A stretch of 64,000 nt of DNA from Burkholderiales bacterium. GTDB lineage: Bacteria; Pseudomonadota; Gammaproteobacteria; Burkholderiales; SG8-41. The translations under genes were made by a program, and so were the position numbers. The notes below the pieces were generated by a model. The model made no database searches, was not told where the DNA came from, and saw only the letters and a list, made by a program, of their open reading frames with translations. The stretch lies in the NCBI GenBank assembly GCA_019635015.1, contig JAHCAG010000012.1, positions 39,518 to 103,517 on the forward strand, written 5' to 3'. Positions 35,027 through 45,877 of this stretch are shown piece by piece. Within the stretch, counting starts at the first letter, position 1. Each line of letters opens with the position of its first letter.

Positions 35027-35596
35027 ATGGGCGACAGTCTGCTGCGGCAATGGCTCAAGACACCGGCAATGGTCGGCGCCATCCTCCCGTCTTCGCGCCA
35101 TCTGGCGCGGGCGATGGCGCGCCATGCCGGGGCAAGCAACGCGCTGGTCGAACTGGGCGCGGGCACCGGCACGATCACCCGCGAACTGGTGCGCCAGCAC
35201 CCCGGCGTGCCGCTGATCCTGTTCGAACAGAATTCGACTCTGGCCAGCCGGCTGCACAGTCATTTTCCCCACGCGGAAATCATTGCCGAATGTTTTCATC
35301 AGCGTGCCGACCGGCTGGCACAATTGCCCGAACGCGCGGTTTTTGTGTCGTCGCTGCCGTTTCGCTCACTGCCCGCAGACATTGCAATACCCACGATCTC
35401 GGCACTGCAACAGCTGCTGAGCGGACATCCGCAGCGGCGGCTGATCCAGTTCACCTACCAGCCCCGGGCACCGTTCAGGGCGCCGGCCGGACTCGCATGG
35501 CGTCGTTATGTCACGGTCTGGCGCAACGCGCCGCCGGCGGGGATATGGGAGTTGGCCATGCCGGACCGGCAAAGCCGGGACGATCTCGCAGCCTGA
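35027..35596 (+). CDS. Class I SAM methyltransferase, phospholipid N-methyltransferase-like
   Basis: A 189-residue Rossmann methyltransferase. The SAM motif is LVELGAGTGTITRELV (about residues 40-55). The N-terminal FLK-type segment LKTPAMVGAILPSSRHLARAMA resembles bacterial PmtA-type phosphatidylethanolamine methylases and rRNA adenine dimethylase-like proteins. It could methylate phosphatidylethanolamine, but the activity is not certain. It starts 5 bp after the amidohydrolase stop and converges on rarA, with 2 bp between stops. Confidence 0.75.
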   Translation: MGDSLLRQWLKTPAMVGAILPSSRHLARAMARHAGASNALVELGAGTGTITRELVRQHPGVPLILFEQNSTLASRLHSHFPHAEIIAECFHQRADRLAQLPERAVFVSSLPFRSLPADIAIPTISALQQLLSGHPQRRLIQFTYQPRAPFRAPAGLAWRRYVTVWRNAPPAGIWELAMPDRQSRDDLAA

Positions 35597-35598
35597 AC

Positions 35599-36930
35599 TC
35601 AGGATCCGCCGTCTTCGCGGCGTTTTTTGATGGCTTCCCGGTCAAGCGCCCGGAAATGTTCCAGCCGTTCCCTGATTTTCGCCTCGAGGCCGCGCTCGAC
35701 GGGTTCGTAGAAGGGCTCCGGCGACAGGCCTTCCGGAAAATAATTCTCGCCCGCGGCATAAGCACCCGCCTCGTCGTGGGCGTAGCGGTAATCGCGACCG
35801 TAACCCAGGTCTTTCATCAGTTTCGTCGGCGCGTTGCGCAGATGTTCGGGCACCGGCCGCGACCCGTCGCCACGCACCAGCTCCCGCGCGCGGTTCCAGG
35901 CCACGTAGGCCGCGTTGCTCTTTGCCGCCACCGCCAGGTACAGCGTGGCCTCTGCCAGGGCCAGTTCACCTTCCGGCGAGCCAAGGCGTTCGTAGGTCTC
36001 GCAGGCGTCGAGCGCCATGCGCAGCGCGCGCGCATCGGCAAGACCGATGTCCTCCACCGCCATGCGGATCAGCCTGCGGCCGAGGTACAGCGGATCGGCG
36101 CCGCCGTCGAGCATCCGCAGCAGCCAGTACAGCGCCGCATCCGGCGCCGAACCGCGCACCGCCTTGTGCAGTGCCGAGATCTGGTCGTAGAACGCGTCAC
36201 CTCCCTTGTCGAAGCGGCGCAGGCTCTGCGTCAGCGTCTGCCTGACAAAGGTTTCGTCAACATCAGCCCGCCCCGCCTGTGCGGCAGCCGTGGCCACCTG
36301 CTCCACCAGGTTGAGCAGACGGCGCGCATCACCATCGGCAGAGGCCACCAGGGCATCGCGGGCGGAATCCAATAATTTGAATGAAAACAACGACTTGTCG
36401 ATGGCGCGCTGGAGCAGCCCGGCGAGTTCATCCGCGCCCAGGGGCTGCAGCACATACACCGCGGCACGCGACAGCAATGCGCTGTTGACCTCGAACGACG
36501 GATTCTCGGTGGTGGCCCCGATGAAGGTGATCAGGCCCTGCTCGACAAACGGCAGGAAGGCATCCTGCTGCGATTTGTTGAAGCGGTGCACCTCGTCAAC
36601 GAACAGGATGGTGCGCCTGCCGCTCTGTTGCAGCACGGTCTCGGCACGCGCCACCGCCTCGCGGATTTCCCGGACGCCGGCGAGCACCGCGGAAATCGCG
36701 ATGAACTCGGCATCGAAGCCCTGCGCCATCAGCCGCGCCAGCGTGGTCTTGCCGACGCCGGGCGGTCCCCAGAGAATCATCGAATGCGGTTTGCCGGCCT
36801 CGAAAGCCAGCCGCAGCGGCTTGCCGGGACCCAGCAGGTGCTGCTGGCCGGCAACTTCGTCAAGCGTGCGCGGCCGCATCCGCTCGGCCAGCGGCGCATC
36901 GGGTTCACGTTTGGCGAAAAGATCACTCAC
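35599..36930 (-). CDS. rarA: Replication-associated recombination protein RarA (MgsA)
   Basis: RarA is a AAA+ ATPase acting at stalled replication forks. The 443-residue protein has Walker A ILWGPPGVGKTTLARL, Walker B ILFVDEVHRFNKSQQD, sensor 1 FIGATTENPSFEVN, and the C-terminal tetramerisation/clamp-loader-like region. GTG 36930 begins VSDLFAKREPDAPLAERMRP, the conserved family start; the longer frame upstream is unrelated. It follows lolA by 31 bp. A short AT-rich patch (36374-36397, coding for SLFSFKL) is unlike the surrounding codon use. Confidence 0.94.
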   Translation of the reverse strand: MSDLFAKREPDAPLAERMRPRTLDEVAGQQHLLGPGKPLRLAFEAGKPHSMILWGPPGVGKTTLARLMAQGFDAEFIAISAVLAGVREIREAVARAETVLQQSGRRTILFVDEVHRFNKSQQDAFLPFVEQGLITFIGATTENPSFEVNSALLSRAAVYVLQPLGADELAGLLQRAIDKSLFSFKLLDSARDALVASADGDARRLLNLVEQVATAAAQAGRADVDETFVRQTLTQSLRRFDKGGDAFYDQISALHKAVRGSAPDAALYWLLRMLDGGADPLYLGRRLIRMAVEDIGLADARALRMALDACETYERLGSPEGELALAEATLYLAVAAKSNAAYVAWNRARELVRGDGSRPVPEHLRNAPTKLMKDLGYGRDYRYAHDEAGAYAAGENYFPEGLSPEPFYEPVERGLEAKIRERLEHFRALDREAIKKRREDGGS

Positions 36931-36961
36931 TGCGGGTCGCCCGCTGCGGACCGGCTGCCGG

Positions 36962-37567
36962 TCATTCGCTGATGACGTCAGCGCCCTTGGGCGGCGTGAA
37001 GCGGAACACTTCCGCGGCGATCGACGGGTTGCGTTCGATGTCGGCAAAGGTGATCACCGTGATCTGCCCGAACTGGTCGCGCAGTTCCATCGCCGCAAGC
37101 CCTGACTTGCCGAAACCCATGCGCACGCGTTCGAAGGCGGTGTCGCGGCTTTTCGGCACCGCATCCAGCCAGTCGAGCCCGTCCTTGCTGCCGGAGTCGG
37201 ACAGTGTGAAATCGCGTTCGAGGTCATTGCTGCCGGCAAGCAGCGCCGCCGGACTCGCGCCCAGCGCCCGGTCAAGCTTGCGCACCGTGACCTGGTTGAG
37301 ATCCTTGTCGTAGATCCACAGCCGCGTGCCGTCGCCGACGATGGTCTGCTCGTAGGGCTTGACGTAATCCCAGCGGAACTTGCCGGGCCGCGAAAACTGC
37401 ATCACGCCCTGGGCCTGCTGCAGGGGTTTCAGGTTCCGGTCGAGCACCATCTGCGCAAAGCGCGCTTTCACCGATTGCGTCTGGCCGAGGAAGGACTTCA
37501 GGGCGGCGGTGCCGGAAGCGGAAACAAGCCCGGGCAACAGGCACAGCAGGAACAGGATGATTTTCAT
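36962..37567 (-). CDS. lolA: Outer membrane lipoprotein carrier protein LolA
   Basis: LolA ferries lipoproteins through the periplasm from LolCDE to LolB. The 201-residue precursor has a signal peptide ending VSASG. The LolA fold includes VKARFAQMVLDRN, GVMQFSRPGKFRWDYVKPYEQTIVGDG and LWIYDKDLNQVTVRKL. Its ATG directly abuts the TAA of the upstream small gene. It belongs to the ftsK-x-lolA-rarA minus-strand operon. Confidence 0.95.
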   Translation of the reverse strand: MKIILFLLCLLPGLVSASGTAALKSFLGQTQSVKARFAQMVLDRNLKPLQQAQGVMQFSRPGKFRWDYVKPYEQTIVGDGTRLWIYDKDLNQVTVRKLDRALGASPAALLAGSNDLERDFTLSDSGSKDGLDWLDAVPKSRDTAFERVRMGFGKSGLAAMELRDQFGQITVITFADIERNPSIAAEVFRFTPPKGADVISE

Positions 37568-37867
37568 TTACGGGCTCTTGCGCGCGCGCTCGATGTTGAC
37601 AATGCGCCCCGAACGCAGCGACACCGTGGTCAGGAAGGGATTCGCCACGGTCGGGAAATAATAGTACGACTTGAGGCCCTCGCGCATGTTGTCCATGGCG
37701 TGATGATCAGGCTTTCCGGCACGCAGCACCAGTTCGCCTTCAGTCATGCCGTGCTCGAGGCGGATGTAGACATCGAAGGCCATGCCCCGCGGCGGCGGTT
37801 CCGCGGCAGCGGCGGCGGCACACCACAGTCCCGCGGCAACAATCAGCATACGGATCAGCATGGTCAT
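37568..37867 (-). CDS. Small exported protein with BamE/SmpA-like motif
   Basis: A 99-residue predicted periplasmic protein, with a signal peptide of about 22 residues (LIRMLIVAAGLWCAAAAAAE). It has the motif EHGMTEGELVLRAGKPDHH, reminiscent of the 'GMt..eV...lG.P' turn in BamE/SmpA and DUF2845-type proteins, followed by a beta-rich tail. A lipobox is not clear. It sits between ftsK (40 bp) and lolA (0 bp), suggesting an envelope role. The ATG at 37861 is an alternative start. Confidence 0.65.
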   Translation of the reverse strand: MTMLIRMLIVAAGLWCAAAAAAEPPPRGMAFDVYIRLEHGMTEGELVLRAGKPDHHAMDNMREGLKSYYYFPTVANPFLTTVSLRSGRIVNIERARKSP

Positions 37868-37907
37868 CAGACCCCGTGCAGACGCAAAAGTTTGGTCCGG
37901 CCGCAGG

Positions 37908-40211
37908 TCAGTCGGCATCCGCCGCCGAAGCCGGAGCCAGCACCTCGCGGTTGCCGTTGGACTGCATCGATGACACCAGGCCGGAACGCTCCATCTGCTC
38001 GATCAGCCGCGCAGCACGGTTGTAACCGATGCGCAGGTGCCGCTGCACCAGGGAAATCGACGGCCGCCGGGTCTTCAGCACGATGGCAACCGCCTGGTCA
38101 TACAGCGGATCAGACTCGCCGTTGCCGCCTTCGCCCCCTTCGCCGCCGGCCTCCGCCGAAGACTCGGGGCTTTCAAGGATCTCGTCGATGTACTGCGGCT
38201 GCGCCAGGCTCTTCAGGTGGTCGACCACCTTGTGCACTTCCTGGTCATCGACAAAAGCACCATGCACCCGCTGGGTGTAGCCCTGGCCCGGCGGCAGATA
38301 AAGCATGTCGCCCTGGCCGAGCAGCGCTTCCGCGCCCATCTGGTCAAGGATGGTGCGCGAATCCACCTTGGCGGACACCTGGAAGGCGATCCGCGTCGGA
38401 ATGTTGGCCTTGATCAGGCCGGTGATCACGTCCACCGAAGGCCGCTGGGTGGCAAGGATCAGGTGCACGCCGGCCGCGCGCGCCTTCTGCGCCAGCCGTG
38501 CAATCAGCTCCTCGATCTTCTTGCCGACCACCATCATCAGGTCTGCCAGTTCGTCGATCACGACCACGATCAGCGCCATCTCGACCAGCGGCACCGGATT
38601 GTCCGGGGTCGAGGCGATCGGATTCATCAGCGGCGTTTTTTTCTTTTCGGCCTCGCGCACCTTCTGGTTGAAACCGGCCATGTTGCGCACGCCCAGCACC
38701 GACATCAGCTTGTAGCGCCGCTCCATCTCGCCGACACACCAGTTGAGCGCATTGGCCGCCTGGCGCATGTCGGTCACCACCGGCGCCAGCAGATGCGGAA
38801 TGCCTTCGTAAACCGACAGCTCCAGCATCTTCGGATCGACCAGGATCAGCCTGACCTGCGACGGCGGCGCCTTGTAGAGCAGCGACAGGATCATCGCGTT
38901 GATCGCCACCGATTTGCCGGAGCCTGTGGTGCCGGCGACCAGCAGATGCGGCATGCGCGCAAGATCGGCCACCACCGGATGGCCGGCAATGTCCTTGCCC
39001 AGTGCCAGCGTCAGCGGCGAACCCATGTCGGCATAGACCTGCGAACTGAGGATTTCCGACAGGCGCACCACCTGCCGCTTCGGGTTGGGTATCTCCAGCC
39101 CCATGCAGCTCTTGCCGGGAATGGTCTCCACCACGCGGATGCTCATCACCGACAGCGCCCGCGCAAGGTCGCGCACCAGGTTGATGATCTGGCTGCCCTT
39201 GACCCCCACTGCCGGCTCGATCTCGAAACGCGTCACCACCGGGCCCGGATAGGCGGCCAGCACCTTCACCTCGACGCCGAAGTCGAGCAGCTTTTTCTCG
39301 ATCAGCCGGGACGTGAACTCCAGCGTGTCGGCGGAAACCGTCTCGACATTGGCATCGGCCTCGTCGAGCAGCCCCAGCGGCGGCAGCAGCGAATCGGGCA
39401 GGTCGCCGAACAGCGGCACCTGCTTCTCGCGCTCGACTCTCGCCGATTTCGGAATCTCGACCGGCGGCGGTTCGATGCGCACCGGCTCACGGGCCTCGAT
39501 TTTTTTCTTGCTGCCTTCCACCTTGTCTTCGCGGGCGACCAGCGCCTCCGCGCCCGCCTTGCGGTCGGCGCGTTCCTGCAGCTTGGCGACGACAAAGGCA
39601 TAAAAACGCTCCGACCAGTCGCCGATGCGCTCGATGACCGTCAGCCAGGAAATTCCCGTAAACAGGCTGAGCCCTGCCGCCAGCAGCACCAGCAGCAGCA
39701 GGGTCGCGCCGGTGAAGCCGGCAATCGCCGCAAGGCCGTTGCCCGCCAGGGCGCCCAGAACGCCGCCCGGCGCACCCGGCAGCGCCGCCGTCAGACTGTG
39801 CAGCCGCAGCGACTCGATGCCGCTGCTTGCGGTCAGCAGCACCAGGAACCCGATCAGCATGACCACCTGCGAACGACGGTCGGTTGCCGCGACCGTCTCG
39901 ATGCGGCGAAAACTCCACAGCACCAGCGCCCCGCACAGCGCAACCCACCAGTAGGCCGAAAGCCCGAACATGAACAGCATCAGGTCGGCGACATGGGCCC
40001 CGACCAGCCCGCCTGCATTGCCGATGCGCTCGGCGGCGACACTGTGCGACCAGCCCGGGTCCCCCTTGCTGAACGTGAAAAGCACCAGCAGCAGGTAAAG
40101 CGCACCGGCCAGGAACGCAAGCCACCACGATTCGCGCAGCAGCGCGGCCAGTTTCGGCGGCAGCGGGTTGCGCGCGGCTTTGGCATCGGTGGATTTATCG
40201 CTGGCCGGCAT
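37908..40211 (-). CDS. ftsK: DNA translocase FtsK
   Basis: FtsK couples chromosome dimer resolution and segregation to division. The 767-residue protein has four to five N-terminal membrane helices (about residues 28-185), a short charged linker (residues about 215-290) and the RecA-like motor. Walker A is [17 protein letters not shown] and Walker [13 protein letters not shown]. The C-terminal winged-helix gamma domain is residues about 700-760 ([37 protein letters not shown]). It heads the operon with the small exported protein, lolA and rarA. Confidence 0.96.
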   Translation of the reverse strand: MPASDKSTDAKAARNPLPPKLAALLRESWWLAFLAGALYLLLVLFTFSKGDPGWSHSVAAERIGNAGGLVGAHVADLMLFMFGLSAYWWVALCGALVLWSFRRIETVAATDRRSQVVMLIGFLVLLTASSGIESLRLHSLTAALPGAPGGVLGALAGNGLAAIAGFTGATLLLLVLLAAGLSLFTGISWLTVIERIGDWSERFYAFVVAKLQERADRKAGAEALVAREDKVEGSKKKIEAREPVRIEPPPVEIPKSARVEREKQVPLFGDLPDSLLPPLGLLDEADANVETVSADTLEFTSRLIEKKLLDFGVEVKVLAAYPGPVVTRFEIEPAVGVKGSQIINLVRDLARALSVMSIRVVETIPGKSCMGLEIPNPKRQVVRLSEILSSQVYADMGSPLTLALGKDIAGHPVVADLARMPHLLVAGTTGSGKSVAINAMILSLLYKAPPSQVRLILVDPKMLELSVYEGIPHLLAPVVTDMRQAANALNWCVGEMERRYKLMSVLGVRNMAGFNQKVREAEKKKTPLMNPIASTPDNPVPLVEMALIVVVIDELADLMMVVGKKIEELIARLAQKARAAGVHLILATQRPSVDVITGLIKANIPTRIAFQVSAKVDSRTILDQMGAEALLGQGDMLYLPPGQGYTQRVHGAFVDDQEVHKVVDHLKSLAQPQYIDEILESPESSAEAGGEGGEGGNGESDPLYDQAVAIVLKTRRPSISLVQRHLRIGYNRAARLIEQMERSGLVSSMQSNGNREVLAPASAADAD

Positions 40212-40310
40212 CAGTTGGTCGTTGGTTTTGAGAGGGGATCCGAATCCGCAGGATTATAAGTGATATGCGAAAGACGCCGGCGCGCCGCCATGCGTCGGGA
40301 GTCACAAAAA

Positions 40311-40338
40311 ACAAACCCCGCCATCAGGCGGGGTTTGT
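40311..40338 (-). terminator. Intrinsic terminator after the FecR-domain gene
   Basis: ACAAACCCCGCC-ATCA-GGCGGGGTTTGT, a perfect 12-bp stem, with TTTTT following on the minus strand. It separates the FecR-domain gene from ftsK. Confidence 0.93.
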
Positions 40339-40357
40339 TCGCTGCGCGCCACGGTGT

Positions 40358-41059
40358 TCAGCGCACGATGCATTCCTGGCTGGCGCCGCCGCCGACTGCG
40401 CCACCGCCGATGCCCAGCGTGAACGGCAGCTGGGCGAGGTTCAGGCCGGGATCGCCAGGCAGCAGCACCGGCGGCTTGTTCGGGTCCTGCGCAAAGCCGA
40501 ACTGCCCTTCGTTGACCAGCTGGCTGCCTCCCTGCGTCTCCATGATGTAACTGCCGGTGTAGGTCGTGTGATAGGTGCCGGGCTCGAGATTTCCGCAGTC
40601 CGACGCGCAAGCCACGGTGTCGCCGGAGGAACCACGGATGCCGATGGTGGCGGTCGAGGTGCCGATTTTGTACGCGTCCTGATTGCCGCGTTTGCCGATC
40701 AGGCCCGTCACCGTCCGCAGGCCGCCTTTCAGCAGCCGCATGAACATGCCGTCGTTCTGGGGCGCGTCCTGGTTGAAGGAATACGTCTCGAGCTTCATCG
40801 TGCTGTTCGGACGCATCGTCGCCGCGCTGCCGTCGGTGAAGTTGATCTGTGCATAACTGTCGCGCTGGGTGGTCAGCACGTCCCCGGGCTGGACTTCGGA
40901 TTTCTGGGACAGGATGCGCACCGAACCGTCGGGACGCTGCACCGACATGGTTCCGCTCAGATGGGTCACAACTCCGGCGCCCGCGGCAAAGGCGCTCGCT
41001 GCCGCCAGAAAAATAGCCATGCCCGTCACGCTACGCAGAAACCATTTGATCGACATCAT
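40358..41059 (-). CDS. FecR domain-containing exported protein
   Basis: A 233-residue protein with a signal peptide (about residues 1-27, ending AFAAG) and a FecR-like beta domain (residues about 28-150): GVVTHLSGTMSVQRPDGSVR, VQPGDVLTTQRDSYAQINFTDGSAATMRPNS and GTSTATIGIRGSSGD. Such stand-alone periplasmic FecR domains are not the iron-dicitrate sigma regulator; their role is unclear. The C-terminus is Gly-rich with a final Cys. ATG 41059 has GGGGG upstream. It ends at a strong terminator, so it is probably monocistronic. Confidence 0.82.
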   Translation of the reverse strand: MMSIKWFLRSVTGMAIFLAAASAFAAGAGVVTHLSGTMSVQRPDGSVRILSQKSEVQPGDVLTTQRDSYAQINFTDGSAATMRPNSTMKLETYSFNQDAPQNDGMFMRLLKGGLRTVTGLIGKRGNQDAYKIGTSTATIGIRGSSGDTVACASDCGNLEPGTYHTTYTGSYIMETQGGSQLVNEGQFGFAQDPNKPPVLLPGDPGLNLAQLPFTLGIGGGAVGGGASQECIVR

Positions 41060-41272
41060 GATCAGCCCCCTTTGGCGCAGTTCGGCCCTGCGCTGGCAAT
41101 GCATTTAAACAACCATCTGTACAAGTTCATTTTTATACCATAAGTCCGTGCATTGTGAGGGAAAGCCGCGTCCGGCATGCGGGCCAAGCCCCTGAAAACG
41201 TGAGAAAAATCACGAGGGCAGGAGAAAGGGCCCGTACCCTGCCATCGGCACCCTGAAGTGCGCCACACCGCC

Positions 41273-41959
41273 TCAGGCCGAACCGCGATGCGCCATGGAC
41301 GGGTGATCGATCACGAAAATCTTGCGCTTCTCGGTGCGGATCAGATTCTTCTCCTGCAGGTCCTTGACCACCCGGCTGACCATTTCGCGCGATGCGCCGA
41401 TCATCCTGGCGATCTCCTGCTTGGCCGGTGCCCGCTGCACCACCCATTGCCCGTCAACCTGTTCGGCCATGTCGATGATCAGGCGCGCCACACGGCCATA
41501 GACGTCGATCAGCGCAAGGCTTTCGATCTTGCGGTCGGCATCACGCAGGCGCTTGACCAGGTTGCGCAGGACCAGCATCGCCACCTCTCCGTTGCCCTGC
41601 AGGCAGGACAGGAACGCAGTCCGCGGCAGGCGCAGGATCTCGCAAGGCTCCAGCGCTTCCACCGTGGCGGAACTGGGCAGCCCGTCCAGCAGCCCCATTT
41701 CGCCGACGAATTCCTGCGCCCCCATCAGACTGAGAATGACTTCGCGGCCCTCCTCGTCGGGAATAAGCACCTTCACCCTGCCGGACAGGATGATGTAGAG
41801 GCCATCCGTCTCTTCGCCGGCGCGCAGGATCGCCGACCCGCGGGAGTAGCTGCGGTGCTGCCCCCAGGATGCAACCGTGGCGATCTGCTCGTCGGAAAAT
41901 GACGAAAACAGGGGGACCGTTTTCAGGATCTGCGGGTTGAGGGCGACTGGCGTGGGCAT
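41273..41959 (-). CDS. Crp/Fnr family transcriptional regulator
   Basis: A 228-residue regulator. The cyclic-nucleotide-binding-like domain is at residues about 20-130 (RAGEETDGLYIILSGRVKVLIPDEEGREVIL, FVGEMGLLDGLPSSATVEA). The C-terminal winged helix has recognition helix GASREMVSRVVKDLQ. There are no FNR-type N-terminal cysteines, so it does not sense oxygen by an Fe-S cluster. The helix residues R-E-x-x-S-R suggest a Crp-like TGTGA-type or related palindrome. It is divergent from trxB across 235 bp. Confidence 0.88.
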   Translation of the reverse strand: MPTPVALNPQILKTVPLFSSFSDEQIATVASWGQHRSYSRGSAILRAGEETDGLYIILSGRVKVLIPDEEGREVILSLMGAQEFVGEMGLLDGLPSSATVEALEPCEILRLPRTAFLSCLQGNGEVAMLVLRNLVKRLRDADRKIESLALIDVYGRVARLIIDMAEQVDGQWVVQRAPAKQEIARMIGASREMVSRVVKDLQEKNLIRTEKRKIFVIDHPSMAHRGSA

Positions 41960-42038
41960 GGATTTGATCGCTGTTGTCCTGTTGTGAACACTTGCAGGGA
42001 CTCCAATTGCAGCATGTTGCCAGAATGCGGAGCAATAG

Positions 42039-43157
<1,119 letters not shown>

Positions 43158-43178
43158 GGCCGCGCGGCGGGGGACAGC

Positions 43179-43787
43179 TTGAAGCGTGTACGCACACGCC
43201 CCGCCGCCCCGGCTGCGCCTGCCGCGCCGGAAGACCCCGCGCTGCTTGAGGCACTGGCCGGCGTCACCCCCCTGGCGCCGCTCAACCGCGCAAAACTGGT
43301 GCGGCCGCGGCCGCGACCTGTCGCCGTGCAGCGCGAGCTCGACGAACGCGCGGCCCTGCGCGACAGCCTCAGCGACAGTCCGGCCTGGGAACAGGGTCTG
43401 GAAAGCGGCGATGAACTGCAGTTCCTGCGCGACGGCATTTCCAGGCAGCAACTGAAGAAACTTCGCCGCGGCCACTGGGTGGTCCAGGGCCACCTCGATC
43501 TTCACGGCCATACCGCGGCGGAGGCGCGCCCGCTGACGGCGGAATTCCTCGCCCGCTGCCTGCGCGACGGCGTACGCTGCGTGCGCATCGTCCACGGCAA
43601 GGGACTGCGCTCGCCCAACCGCGAACCGGTGCTGAAGAAGAAATTGTCGGGCTGGCTGGCCCAGCGCGACGAAGTCCTGGCCTACTGCCAGGCGCCGCTG
43701 ACCGACGGCGGCGGCGGTGCGGTGCTGGTTTTGCTGCGAACTGCGAAGCGGGCTCCTGCGGACGGCGGGACGCGCCGCAGTCGATGA
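43179..43787 (+). CDS. Smr/MutS2-domain endonuclease-like protein
   Basis: A 202-residue protein. The C-terminal Smr domain (about residues 105-190) shows LDLHGHTAAEARPLTAEFL and VRIVHGKGLRSPNREPVLK, the conserved DLHG and HGKG motifs of the nuclease-like fold. The N-terminal region is Pro/Arg/Ala-rich. The start is TTG 43179. It follows trxB closely, a common pairing in betaproteobacteria. It may act in DNA repair or ribosome rescue, as other Smr proteins do. Confidence 0.87.
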   Translation: MKRVRTRPAAPAAPAAPEDPALLEALAGVTPLAPLNRAKLVRPRPRPVAVQRELDERAALRDSLSDSPAWEQGLESGDELQFLRDGISRQQLKKLRRGHWVVQGHLDLHGHTAAEARPLTAEFLARCLRDGVRCVRIVHGKGLRSPNREPVLKKKLSGWLAQRDEVLAYCQAPLTDGGGGAVLVLLRTAKRAPADGGTRRSR

Positions 43788-43800
43788 CGAAAAACCGCGG

Positions 43801-44175
<375 letters not shown>

Positions 44176-44201
44176 TCACAAGGCACAGAGCCGGCCCCCG
44201 C

Positions 44202-45800
44202 TCAGTGCCTGAACTTGTTGGTGATCGGATAACGCCAGTCCTTGCCGAAGCCGCGGCTGGTGATGCGGATGCCGACCGGCGACTGGCGGCGCTTATATTC
44301 ACTGATGCGGATCAGCCGGATCACGCGATCGACATCCGCGGGCGCATAACCCTGGGAAATGATTTCCTGCGGGCTGCGGTACTGCTCGACATAGGCCTCC
44401 ATGATCGCGTCAAGCACGTCGTACGGCGGCAGGCTGTCCTGGTCTTTCTGGTCGGGCCGCAGTTCCGCCGAGGGCGCGCGCTCGATCACCCGCCGCGGAA
44501 TCACCGGCGACACCGTGTTGCGGTATTCAGCCAGCCGGTAGACCAGAGTCTTCTTCAGGTCCTTCAGCACCGCGAAACCGCCCGCCATGTCGCCATAAAG
44601 CGTTGCATAGCCGGTGCCCATCTCGCTTTTGTTGCCGGTGGTGAGCACGATGGCGCCGGTCTTGTTCGACATCGCCATCAGCAGCGTGCCGCGGATGCGG
44701 GCCTGCAGGTTTTCCTCGGTAACGTCGTCTTTCAGCCCGCGGAACTGCTCGGCCAGCGCCGAGCGGAAAGCATCAAACACCGGCCTGATCGCGATCTCTG
44801 AATATCGCGAGCCCATCGCCTGCGCCTGCGCCCTGGCGTCCTCGCAGCTCATGTCCGCGGTGTACTGCGAAGGCATCATCACCGCATGCACCCTGTCGGC
44901 GCCCAGCGCGTCGACCGCCACCGCCAGCGTCAGCGCGGAATCGATGCCGCCTGACAGGCCCAGCAGCGCGCCGGGAAAACCGTTCTTGCCGAGATAGTCG
45001 CGCACGCCCAGCGTCAGGGCGCCGTATACATCCTGCTCGAGCGAAACCGCCGGTGCAATCTCTCCCTTCACCGGCACACCGTTTACCAGTTCGACCAGCG
45101 CCAGCGCCTCCCGGAAAGCGGGCAGCTGGTGCGTCAGTTCGCCGCTGCCGTCAACGGCAAACGAGGCGCCGTCAAAGACCAGTTCATCCTGTCCGCCGAC
45201 CTGGTTGGCATAAATCACCGGCATGCCGGTCCTGCCGACGCGCTCGCGCACCACCTCGTGCCGCGTCAGCTGCTTGTTGACATGGTACGGCGAGGCATTG
45301 AGCACCAGCAGCAACTGCGCGCCTGCATCGCGCGCGGCTTTCGCCGCCGGTTCCTCCCAGACGTCGGCGCAGATGTTGATGCCGATGCGCAGCCCCTCGT
45401 GCTCGAACACGCAGGGCTCGTCTCCGGAATCGAAATAACGCTCCTCGTCAAACACCGTGTAGTTGGGCAGCGTGCGCTTGAGGTAGGTTGCAATCACCCT
45501 GCCGTCACGGATCACCGAGGCCGCGTTGTAGCGCCTGCCGCCGGCCTGGTGGGGATGGCCGAGCACCAGGGTGATACCGCGGGTCTCCGCGGCGATGCGG
45601 TGGAAGGCGCGGTCACAGGCGGCGAAAAAATCGTCGCGCAGCAGCAGGTCTTCCGGCGGGTAGCCGCACAACACCAGCTCGGTGGTCAGCAACAGGCCCG
45701 CTCCCTGCGCTTTTGCCTTCGCTGCCGCATCGATGATCAGGGCCGCATTGCCGTCAAGATCGCCGACGGTGACGTTCAACTGCGCAATCGCTATTTTCAT
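44202..45800 (-). CDS. nadE: Glutamine-dependent NAD+ synthetase
   Basis: NadE makes NAD from deamido-NAD, taking ammonia from glutamine. The 532-residue protein has an N-terminal nitrilase-type glutaminase domain (residues 1-250). Its triad is the Glu in TELVLCGYPPEDLL, the Lys in LKRTLPNYTVFDEE and the Cys in INICADVWEE. The C-terminal synthetase domain has the P-loop LLGLSGGIDSALTLAVA. A -10-like TATATT lies exactly 6 nt before ATG 45800 with no Shine-Dalgarno, suggesting a leaderless mRNA. Confidence 0.95.
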   Translation of the reverse strand: MKIAIAQLNVTVGDLDGNAALIIDAAAKAKAQGAGLLLTTELVLCGYPPEDLLLRDDFFAACDRAFHRIAAETRGITLVLGHPHQAGGRRYNAASVIRDGRVIATYLKRTLPNYTVFDEERYFDSGDEPCVFEHEGLRIGINICADVWEEPAAKAARDAGAQLLLVLNASPYHVNKQLTRHEVVRERVGRTGMPVIYANQVGGQDELVFDGASFAVDGSGELTHQLPAFREALALVELVNGVPVKGEIAPAVSLEQDVYGALTLGVRDYLGKNGFPGALLGLSGGIDSALTLAVAVDALGADRVHAVMMPSQYTADMSCEDARAQAQAMGSRYSEIAIRPVFDAFRSALAEQFRGLKDDVTEENLQARIRGTLLMAMSNKTGAIVLTTGNKSEMGTGYATLYGDMAGGFAVLKDLKKTLVYRLAEYRNTVSPVIPRRVIERAPSAELRPDQKDQDSLPPYDVLDAIMEAYVEQYRSPQEIISQGYAPADVDRVIRLIRISEYKRRQSPVGIRITSRGFGKDWRYPITNKFRH

Positions 45801-45877
45801 GTTGCTAATATATCATCGGCGCGCATCACCTTTGACACTCCACCGCCCCGCAAAATCTCCCGCACAAGCGACCCACC

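Noticed and set aside
38037..40259. A 740-codon open frame antisense to ftsK, and similar long antisense frames opposite phaC, rluD, rarA and others
   Set aside because: They are His/Arg/Gln-rich or Ala/Arg-rich translations of GC-rich coding sequence read on the other strand, with no recognisable domain and complete overlap with strongly supported genes.
41273..41959. Naming the Crp/Fnr regulator FNR and linking it to the FNR-type box at 6212
   Set aside because: The N-terminal cysteine cluster needed for an Fe-S sensor is absent and the recognition helix is more Crp-like; the link is unsupported.
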